Origin: Enterococcus pseudoavium NBRC 100491
GTDB taxonomy: Bacteria; Bacillota; Bacilli; Lactobacillales; Enterococcaceae
DNA: 64,000 nucleotides
Direction of reading: 5' to 3'
NCBI RefSeq assembly: GCF_001544295.1
Contig: NZ_BCQF01000014.1
Coordinates: 1 to 64,000 of the forward strand
Within the stretch, counting starts at the first letter, position 1. The number at the start of each line of letters is the position of its first letter. The position numbers were made by a program, and so were the translations under genes. The notes below the pieces were generated by a model that was not told where the DNA came from, made no database searches, and saw only the letters and a list, made by a program, of their open reading frames with translations. Of the stretch, positions 57,812-64,000 are shown one piece after another.

Positions 57812-58693
57812 CTATTTTAACGCAAAAAGTTCCAACAATTCTGTGAAAATTTGCGGTTGGAATTCACTGACTTCGGTTAATTGCTGCACGATTGCTGCTG
57901 CTTTTTGCAGTTCATCATTTAACGCTTGGCGCGCACCGTCCAGACCTAACAATGCCGGATATGTACTTTTCGCTGCTTTTTCATCCTGTCCAACTTGCTT
58001 GCCTAATTCCTCGGTCGTCCCGATAACATCTAAGAGATCGTCACGAATTTGAAAAGCCAAACCGACATGTTCCCCTAACTGTTCAAGTTGATCCAGTACG
58101 TAAGCTGTTTGATCGGCTAAAATTCCACCCGCCATAAATGCATAAGTCAATAGAGCTCCTGTTTTCCCCCGATGAATCGTCTTTAATTGTTCCAATGAGA
58201 CGTGTTGCTTTTCCGCCGCCATATCTCCCGCCTGACCGGCTACCATGCCACTACCCCCAGCCGCTTTGGCTAAAAGCTGAAGTAATAAGACCGTTTCAGC
58301 CGGGTTTAAGGTAGTTTCACTGATTAATTGGAAAGCACCTGTTAAAAGACCATCCCCGGCCAAAATCGCTAACGCTTCCCCAAAAATTTTGTGATTCGTA
58401 GGCTTTCCACGCCGCAGGTCATCATTATCCATCGCCGGCAGATCATCGTGAATTAAGGAATACGTATGGACCATTTCCAAAGCCCCTGCCGTTTGGTAAA
58501 CGGGGGGCGTTAGCGGCTTTTGAAAAGCTTGAACCGTCGCTAACACGATCAAGGGGCGAATCCGTTTTCCCCCTGCCTCTAGGGAGTAAAGCATACTTTT
58601 TTTTAATTCTTCATGTGTCGTACACGTAGCAATAAAGGTCGTCATTTCTCTTTCGACTTTAGGTAGCTCCTCAGCAGAAAGCTGCTGTAACAT
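57812..58693 (-). CDS. ispA: Polyprenyl (farnesyl) diphosphate synthase
   Basis: IspA condenses IPP with DMAPP and GPP to farnesyl diphosphate, the start of undecaprenyl and menaquinone chains. The 293-residue enzyme has the two Asp-rich motifs DDLPAMDND and FQIRDDLLD and the GGKRIRP motif. Its product feeds undecaprenyl phosphate, used by EpaA and MraY in this window. The ATG at 58693 overlaps the xseB stop (TAATG), so they are coupled. Confidence 0.95.
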   Translation of the reverse strand: MLQQLSAEELPKVEREMTTFIATCTTHEELKKSMLYSLEAGGKRIRPLIVLATVQAFQKPLTPPVYQTAGALEMVHTYSLIHDDLPAMDNDDLRRGKPTNHKIFGEALAILAGDGLLTGAFQLISETTLNPAETVLLLQLLAKAAGGSGMVAGQAGDMAAEKQHVSLEQLKTIHRGKTGALLTYAFMAGGILADQTAYVLDQLEQLGEHVGLAFQIRDDLLDVIGTTEELGKQVGQDEKAAKSTYPALLGLDGARQALNDELQKAAAIVQQLTEVSEFQPQIFTELLELFALK

Positions 58694-58914
58694 TAAGCTT
58701 CCCCCTCACCCGTAAATGGGACTTCTTCGTCTTCACTCATCACTTTGGTTAAGGTTTTTTCTGCCTTTGTCAGCGTATCTTGACAGTGTTTGCTTAATTC
58801 CATCCCTTTTTGAAACGCTGTTAAAGCTTCTTCCAAAGGCACATCGCCACGTTCTAACTGGGTCACGATCGCTTCTAATTGAGCGATGGATTCTTCAAAA
58901 GTTGTAGTTTCCAT
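58693..58914 (-). CDS. xseB: Exodeoxyribonuclease VII small subunit
   Basis: The 73-residue XseB binds XseA to form exonuclease VII, which degrades single-stranded DNA. It is a helical hairpin with [16 protein letters not shown] and the [14 protein letters not shown] motif. ATG 58914 has AAGGAG at 7 nt. It overlaps xseA by 1 base (TAATG) and ispA likewise. Confidence 0.94.
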   Translation of the reverse strand: METTTFEESIAQLEAIVTQLERGDVPLEEALTAFQKGMELSKHCQDTLTKAEKTLTKVMSEDEEVPFTGEGEA

Positions 58915-60245
58915 TATTTTTCTCCTTCTATTTCTAAAATTGCTGCTTTTATCGACCCATCAACAAAATGGACCGTCAACTCTTTTTCCTGCAATTCCTT
59001 CACCGAACGAACCACGTGCTCATTTTGCGTCGTATAAGTGAAGCCTCGCCCCATCGTTTTCAACGGACTCAATAAATCAAGGGAAATAATCGCCTGCTGA
59101 AGACGTCTTTGCTGACTCTCCAAATATCCCTGCATTTGCTGCTGCAGTCGCTCTTGCAAATAATCCATCTGCTGTTGCGCTTGCTTCACTCGATTGATCG
59201 GATTAGCTTGGGATAAACGATTGATCGCTTGCATCAATTTCCGTTCGCGCTGATTGACTAAAACCAGCATATTTTGTTGAAGTTGTTGGGTCAAACGATC
59301 TAACTGAACACTTTGAGCTTCATAAAGCCGATTCGGCTGCCTAAAAATATAAGACTGCTGCAACCGTTCAAATCGTTCCTTTTTTCGTTGCAACTGATTC
59401 ATAAAAGCTTGTTCTAAACGTGCTTGCTTTTCTTTGAGACGTAAAATTTCTTCGGATAAGACAGGTACCGCAAGTTCAGCAGCGGCCGTCGGGGTTGCCG
59501 CTCGGACATCGGCAACTAAATCGGCAATCGTCGTGTCGGTCTCATGACCCACAGACGAAATAATCGGAATCGGTGACGCGGCAATCGCCCGTGCAACGAT
59601 TTCTTCATTAAAGGGCCAGAGATCTTCAATCGAACCACCGCCACGACCAATGATCATAGTATCAAAATCCATTGATTCGGCCTTTTTAATGTTCTTAACG
59701 ATATCAGCGGCGGCTTTATCCCCTTGTACCAAGGTTGGAAATAAAACTAATTGGGCAATTGGGTAGCGCCGCTCAACCGTCGTGATAATATCGCGAACAA
59801 CAGCCCCGCTAGGACTAGTAATGACCGCGATTCGTTTGGGATAACGGGGCAAAGCTTTCTTCGGTTGCGAAAACAGCCCTTCTTTGTCCAGTTTCTCCCG
59901 CAATTCTGCTAAAGCTTGATACAACGCACCAACGCCATCTGGCTCCATATGATCGATATAGATTTGATAGTTGCCACTAGCTTCGTATAGCGCCACTCGG
60001 CCAACGACCAAGACTTTCATGCCTTCTTTAGGCGTAAATTTCAGTTTTTGGAAGGCTCCTTTGAACATGATGGCGCTGATTTTGGAGCGCTCATCTTTCA
60101 AACTGAAATATTGATGGTTGTTAGGGCGCATCCGGAAGTTGGAAATCTCTCCGGTCAAATAGACCCGCTCTAAATAGGGGTCTACATCGAATTTTCGTTT
60201 AATATATTTGTTTAACGCACTGACAGTCAAGTACTCTTGGGCCAT
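58914..60245 (-). CDS. xseA: Exodeoxyribonuclease VII large subunit
   Basis: The 443-residue catalytic subunit. An N-terminal OB domain ([16 protein letters not shown]...[11 protein letters not shown]) is followed by the nuclease core with [28 protein letters not shown] and [12 protein letters not shown] motifs, then a long coiled coil (about 270-400) that binds XseB. ATG 60245 has AGAGGTG at 7 nt. It lies 11 bp after folD. Confidence 0.96.
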   Translation of the reverse strand: MAQEYLTVSALNKYIKRKFDVDPYLERVYLTGEISNFRMRPNNHQYFSLKDERSKISAIMFKGAFQKLKFTPKEGMKVLVVGRVALYEASGNYQIYIDHMEPDGVGALYQALAELREKLDKEGLFSQPKKALPRYPKRIAVITSPSGAVVRDIITTVERRYPIAQLVLFPTLVQGDKAAADIVKNIKKAESMDFDTMIIGRGGGSIEDLWPFNEEIVARAIAASPIPIISSVGHETDTTIADLVADVRAATPTAAAELAVPVLSEEILRLKEKQARLEQAFMNQLQRKKERFERLQQSYIFRQPNRLYEAQSVQLDRLTQQLQQNMLVLVNQRERKLMQAINRLSQANPINRVKQAQQQMDYLQERLQQQMQGYLESQQRRLQQAIISLDLLSPLKTMGRGFTYTTQNEHVVRSVKELQEKELTVHFVDGSIKAAILEIEGEK

Positions 60246-60256
60246 TTAAACACCTC

Positions 60257-61120
60257 TTATTCGTGATTCAATACTTGCCGCTGACAGCATTCTACCGTTT
60301 GCTGCATCAACATGGTGATCGTCATGGGACCTACGCCACCGGGAACTGGTGTAATATAGCTGGCGATTGGTTCAACTTCATCAAATTTTACATCACCAAT
60401 CAGTTTCCCAGCTTCATTGCGATTCATTCCAACATCGATTACCACTGCCCCAGGTTTGATGAATTCTTTTGTCACAAAGTGTCCTCGACCGATCGCCACG
60501 ACTAAAATATCGGCTTTGCGGGCAACTTCTGCCAAGTCCTCAGTTTTCGAGTGAGTTAATGTAACCGTCGCATCGGCACCTAATAATAAAATCGCCATTG
60601 GTTTCCCAACAATATTACTGCGACCAATTACAACTGCTTGTTTGCCGGCTAAGGGAATGTTATATGCTTCAAACATTTTCATAATGCCATAAGGTGTGCA
60701 GGGAATGGTATGAGGCATCCCCGCAAATAAGCGTCCCATATTCATCGGGTGAAATCCATCTACATCCTTTAACGGATTAATCGCCAATAGAACCTTTTCT
60801 TCATTGATATGCTCTGGTAAAGGTAATTGGACTAAAATTCCATGAAATTCATCGAAATTGTTAAAGTACTCGATTTCACTAATCAATTCAGCTTCTGTGA
60901 TTGTTTCTGGGTAATGTTTTACTTCAGAGTGAATCCCGATTTTCTTTGCTGCCCGCTCTTTGTTACGAACATAGATTTGACTGGCCGGATTTTCACCGAC
61001 GAGTAACACAACTAACCCTGGATAAATCTCCTGTTTTGCTAGTTCTTTGACTTGTTCAGCCGTTTCCTGTTGCAGCTTGGCCGCTAATTCTTTACCATTA
61101 ATAAGTTGTGCCACATTCAT
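60257..61120 (-). CDS. folD: Methylenetetrahydrofolate dehydrogenase/cyclohydrolase FolD
   Basis: FolD converts methylene-THF to formyl-THF for purines and formyl-Met. The 287-residue bifunctional enzyme has [14 protein letters not shown] with the catalytic Lys, VQLPLPEHI, the [12 protein letters not shown] motif, [13 protein letters not shown] and [15 protein letters not shown] 61120 has a GGGG-containing site. It follows nusB by 50 bp and begins beyond the nusB hairpin. Confidence 0.96.
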   Translation of the reverse strand: MNVAQLINGKELAAKLQQETAEQVKELAKQEIYPGLVVLLVGENPASQIYVRNKERAAKKIGIHSEVKHYPETITEAELISEIEYFNNFDEFHGILVQLPLPEHINEEKVLLAINPLKDVDGFHPMNMGRLFAGMPHTIPCTPYGIMKMFEAYNIPLAGKQAVVIGRSNIVGKPMAILLLGADATVTLTHSKTEDLAEVARKADILVVAIGRGHFVTKEFIKPGAVVIDVGMNRNEAGKLIGDVKFDEVEPIASYITPVPGGVGPMTITMLMQQTVECCQRQVLNHE

Positions 61121-61149
61121 TCCCCGCTTCTTCCAAAATAGTTTAAATA

Positions 61150-61190
61150 AAGCTGGGAAAAATAGCTAAATTAGCTATTTGCCCCAGCTT
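61150..61190 (-). terminator. Strong hairpin across the nusB stop codon
   Basis: Outer arms AAGCTGGG/CCCAGCTT (61150-61157 and 61183-61190) enclose a second stem AAATAGCTAA/TTAGCTATTT (61160-61169 and 61171-61180). The nusB stop codon lies inside it. Only TATTT follows on the minus strand, so termination would be partial at best. Confidence 0.55.
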
Positions 61191-61629
61191 CATCGATCTC
61201 TTTCATTACATTAGATAAGATTCCATTGACGAACTTTCTTGATTGGTCATCGCTGAAAGTTTTAGCTAGTTCGATTGCTTCATTTAAAACAACGCGATTG
61301 GGTACTTGAGTGTTGTATAACATCTCATAGATTCCTAGTCGTAAGATAATCAAATCCATTTTGGCAATTCGTTGAATCGACCAGTTAGAACGTAGATGTT
61401 TTTGGATAATTTCATCTAGTTCGGCTTGGTGTTCAACCACCCCGCCAACCAACTCATCAAGATAGACCGGAACAAATTCTTCCTCATCTTCGCTGACAAA
61501 GTCTTGTTGATCAATACTCAATGCATGGTTGATGGCATCTTTTTTTGTTAATTCTTGATTGAAATCTAGCGGAAACAGTGCCTGTAAGGCTTTCTCGCGG
61601 ATTTCATGACGTGATAATTCTTTACTCAT
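61171..61629 (-). CDS. nusB: Transcription antitermination factor NusB
   Basis: NusB joins NusE (S10) and other factors to keep RNA polymerase going through rRNA operons. The 152-residue helical protein has LSRHEIREKALQALFPLDF, the IQRIAKMDLIILRLGIYEML segment and NEAIELAKTFS, all family marks. The frame opens at 61647, but the ATG at 61629 has GAGG 6 nt upstream and gives the usual MSKELSRHE start. The start region overlaps the end of the asp23-family gene. Confidence 0.95.
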   Translation of the reverse strand: MSKELSRHEIREKALQALFPLDFNQELTKKDAINHALSIDQQDFVSEDEEEFVPVYLDELVGGVVEHQAELDEIIQKHLRSNWSIQRIAKMDLIILRLGIYEMLYNTQVPNRVVLNEAIELAKTFSDDQSRKFVNGILSNVMKEIDEAGANS

Positions 61630-62047
61630 TATTTTCCTCTTCATCATTAAATAATTCTTCTAGGGTTGGTTGTTCTAATTTTTCCGCAACAACACCGACA
61701 ACATGAATGTTTACCTCACTCAAAGCAACATCGGTCATAAACAAGACTTGTTCTTTCACACGGTCTTGCATCGCCATCGCTACTTTCGGCACCGAAGTGC
61801 CATAGTCAAAGTAAGAATAGATATCTACTTTCAAGCCGTCTTCGTCATTTTTTAAGTAAACGCCCTTACCATGAGCGGATTTACCTAACAATTCAGTGAC
61901 ATTACTGGTCAAAGAACCACGCATACCGTAGACTCCGTCAACCTTGGAAGCTGCAATCCCGATGATTACTTCGATTACTTCTGGTGCAATGATAATTTCG
62001 CCAAGTTCTGGGCTTGCGCCTAAAACTAAATTCTTTTCATCTGCCAT
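61622..62047 (-). CDS. Asp23/Gls24 family protein (YqhY-like)
   Basis: A 141-residue Asp23/Gls24 protein. The first 25 residues are variable; the core has APEVIEVIIGIAASKVDGVYGMRG, and the YSYFDYGTSVPKVAMAMQDRVKEQV segment. Family members associate with the envelope stress response or, in YqhY, with lipid synthesis control next to acc genes. Here it sits beside nusB, as YqhY does. ATG 62047 has AAGGAG 8 nt upstream. It is preceded by a duplicated leader element. Confidence 0.88.
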   Translation of the reverse strand: MADEKNLVLGASPELGEIIIAPEVIEVIIGIAASKVDGVYGMRGSLTSNVTELLGKSAHGKGVYLKNDEDGLKVDIYSYFDYGTSVPKVAMAMQDRVKEQVLFMTDVALSEVNIHVVGVVAEKLEQPTLEELFNDEEENNE

Positions 62048-62055
62048 CTTACTCG

Positions 62056-62333
62056 CTCCTTATTCCTTCAAATGAACTTATTTTTCCTTCAGAAAAATAA
62101 ATCTGATCTTCATGCCGTATATCATCCAACTATACACTTTTTCTCTTAGCTACCGCTAGAAAGATACGTTGCATTCTTACGTTTAGCATCCTGCAAAAAG
62201 TTGGACTGACATCCTTATTCCTTCAAATGAACTTATTTTTCCTTCAGAAAAATAAATCTGATCTTCATGCCGTATATCATCCAACTATACACTTTTTTTC
62301 TTTGCTAGCGCTAGAAAAATACGTTGCTTGCTT
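62056..62333 (-). repeat. 155-bp tandem duplication of leader element between efp and asp23-family gene
   Basis: Two copies of about 120 bp start 155 bp apart (62057 and 62212 on the plus strand). About 86 bp are identical, then they drift over the next 30 bp. Each contains TATACGGCAT, a 9-bp hairpin TTATTTTTC/GAAAAATAA, AGTTCATT and GAATAAGGA on the minus strand. The copy next to the gene ends in its true binding site (AAGGAG); the other, just after efp, ends in AAGGAT. The element matches one before the flavodoxin gene. It contains no open frame of note. Confidence 0.8.
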
Positions 62334-62891
62334 TTATGCTCGTGAAACGTAACTGCCATCTTGAGTGTTGACGATCAGTTTGTCCCCTTGGTTTACGAAA
62401 AACGGGACGTTGACGGTCAAGCCAGTTTCCATCACAGCTGGTTTTGAACCGCCGGATGAGGTATCGCCTTTGATGTTTGGTTCGGTTTCAGCTACTTCAA
62501 GGATCACTGTATTCGGTAGATCCACACCTAAAACTTCATTACCATACATGATAACGGTCAATTCCGTATTTTCTAACACATACAGCATTTCTTCTGCCAC
62601 TTGTTGTTTCGGCATTTCGATTTGTTCATAGCTTTGCATATCCATGAAGACGTAGTTGTCACCGTCATCATAAAGATATTGCATTTTTTTATTATCGATT
62701 TGGGCTTTCGCAACTTTTTCTCCTGCTCGGAACGTCTTTTCTTGAACCGCTCCAGTCCGCAAGTTTTTCAGTTTTGAACGAACGAAGGCCGCACCTTTTC
62801 CCGGCTTCACGTGTTGGAAATCGACTACACGCCAAATGCCTCCGTCCACTTCAATTGTTAAGCCAGTTTTAAAATCGTTTACTGAAATCAT
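62334..62891 (-). CDS. efp: Elongation factor P
   Basis: EF-P relieves ribosome stalling at proline runs. The 185-residue protein has the three beta domains and the N-terminal loop [12 protein letters not shown], with Lys32 the residue modified in bacilli. ATG 62891 has AGGAGG at 7 nt. The 191-bp gap to the upstream peptidase gene holds a possible hairpin near the gene (62920-62950) and no clear promoter by eye; TATGAT near 62977 is the best -10 candidate. Confidence 0.97.
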   Translation of the reverse strand: MISVNDFKTGLTIEVDGGIWRVVDFQHVKPGKGAAFVRSKLKNLRTGAVQEKTFRAGEKVAKAQIDNKKMQYLYDDGDNYVFMDMQSYEQIEMPKQQVAEEMLYVLENTELTVIMYGNEVLGVDLPNTVILEVAETEPNIKGDTSSGGSKPAVMETGLTVNVPFFVNQGDKLIVNTQDGSYVSRA

Positions 62892-63082
62892 GATACTTCC
62901 TCCTACTTCACTTTAAGGAATTCATTTTAATTAAAAAATGAGTTCGACTTTCACATGGTCCACCACTTCGCCTAAATCATACAAACTCAGTTAAAAAGTG
63001 ATCGCCAAAGTGACTGTCCGATCTTTTCAGATTTGGTTCTAGTTTATCATTTCTTGTTTACTTACGCTACCACTACTCACGG

Positions 63083-64000
63083 CTATAAAATGATCAATTC
63101 TTTTGGTGAATGAGTCAATACCCGATTACCTTCTGCTAAAATCACCAAGTCATCTTCAATTCGAACGCCACCTAAACCAGCTAAATAAATTCCCGGCTCA
63201 TCCGTAATGACGTTGCCAGTCATCAACCGCACTTCATTTGAACGGCTGACATTCGGCCCTTCATGAATCTCTAAACCGATTCCGTGACCTGTTGAATGCC
63301 CAAAGGCTTCCCCATAACCGGCCTCAGTAATCAAGTCCCGCGCCACGGCATCTAACTGCGTACCCGTCACACCTGCTTGAGCTACCTCAAGCACTTTCTG
63401 CTGTGCGGCTAAAACGATCTGATAGATATCCTTCAACTGCTGACCCGGATCACCAATCGCAAAGGTGCGGGTAATATCCGAAACATAGCCTTGATAAACA
63501 CACCCAAAATCGAGGGTAATCAACTCTCCCTGTTCAATCATTTTTTCACTCGCCACACCATGCGGCAGCGCTGAACGCGCCCCGCTAGCTACGATCGTGT
63601 CAAATGAGGTGCCCGTTGCACCTAGTGAACGCATAAAGAAATCCAGTTGATTGGCTACTTCGATCTCGGTCATGCCCGGACGAATCATTTTTAACACATG
63701 CTCAAAGCCTTCATCTGCGATCGCGCAAGCTTTTTGGATGATTGCGATTTCACCTTCATCTTTTTGTTCCCGCAACTTTTCAATCAAGCCGCTGGCTGGC
63801 GCCAATTCAGCATCAATCACTTCTTCAAAGATTGAATACTCCGCATAGGTCATAAAGGCATCCTCAAAACCTAAGACATTGACACTTTCCTTGTCCATCA
63901 GTTTGATTATTTCACCGACGATATCCCCTTGATGCTGCAAGATCGTCATACCCTGTACTTGTTCACTAGCTTGTTCGGTATAGCGAAAATCAGTAATAAA
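63083..64000 (-). CDS. M24 family Xaa-Pro peptidase, N-terminus cut by window edge
   Basis: The reading frame runs past the window end, so the start at 63949 (ATG) is not the real one; 17 more codons are open before the edge. The visible 305 residues are most of an aminopeptidase P-like M24B enzyme that removes residues before proline. Metal ligands are in order: Asp in TLDFGCVYQGY, Asp in VSDITRTF, His in GHSTGHGIGLEIHEGP, Glu in ITDEPGIYL, and Glu in GGVRIEDDLVI. Its place before efp is common (YqhT in Bacillus). Confidence 0.92.
   Translation of the reverse strand, partial: FITDFRYTEQASEQVQGMTILQHQGDIVGEIIKLMDKESVNVLGFEDAFMTYAEYSIFEEVIDAELAPASGLIEKLREQKDEGEIAIIQKACAIADEGFEHVLKMIRPGMTEIEVANQLDFFMRSLGATGTSFDTIVASGARSALPHGVASEKMIEQGELITLDFGCVYQGYVSDITRTFAIGDPGQQLKDIYQIVLAAQQKVLEVAQAGVTGTQLDAVARDLITEAGYGEAFGHSTGHGIGLEIHEGPNVSRSNEVRLMTGNVITDEPGIYLAGLGGVRIEDDLVILAEGNRVLTHSPKELIIL

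Overview
The window is one continuous stretch of a low-to-moderate GC Gram-positive chromosome, most like an Enterococcus or a close relative. The reasons are strong AGGAGG-type ribosome binding sites, a rhamnose-polysaccharide locus with the gene order of the enterococcal epa cluster (flanked by yihY and map), an EfaR-like metal regulator, DUF4828, DUF3397 and DUF4044 small proteins, a PASTA-bearing division PBP and a complete ftsAZ/dcw cluster. Species cannot be fixed from sequence alone. Apart from three stretches, almost everything is on the minus strand.

Region 1 (1-1444) is the N-terminal part of a secreted protein made of about 79-residue repeats, cut by the window edge. Region 2 (1569-19688) is the epa-like locus, read right to left: EpaA initiates the chain on undecaprenyl phosphate, two GT2 enzymes extend it, RmlA/C/B/D make dTDP-L-rhamnose, another GT2 and two polytopic proteins follow, and a Wzm/Wzt-type exporter plus two very large tandem glycosyltransferases (one fused to a methyltransferase) complete it. 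Visible promoters and terminators split the locus into at least three transcription units. Region 3 (19722-36166) holds housekeeping and accessory metabolism: yihY, map, a flavodoxin with a long structured leader, an M29 aminopeptidase, tRNA-Arg(CCT), a sfsA-oxidoreductase-helicase operon, DUF4828, glutamate synthase gltBD, a manganese-type DtxR regulator and zwf.

Region 4 (36283-53907) is the division and wall cluster in reverse: mraZ, rsmH, ftsL, pbpB, mraY, murD, murG, divIB, ftsA, ftsZ, ylmE, sepF, ylmG, ylmH, divIVA, then ileS behind a T-box leader. A three-repeat MraZ operator precedes mraZ. Region 5 (54010-64000) has DUF3397, a 38-residue DUF4044 gene on the opposite strand, then recN, argR, tlyA, ispA, xseB, xseA, folD, nusB, asp23-family and efp, and a window-truncated M24 peptidase.

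No phage, insertion sequence, CRISPR or defence system is visible. The least explained features are non-coding: a leader element shared by the flavodoxin gene and (in a 155-bp tandem duplication) the asp23-family gene; a hairpin that would bridge a distant Shine-Dalgarno to the start codon of the surface protein; an interleaved, pseudoknot-like set of inverted repeats before zwf; and a palindrome over the rmlA promoter. Among the proteins, the methyltransferase fused to a glycosyltransferase beside a Wzt-type exporter suggests a chain-capping mechanism worth testing.
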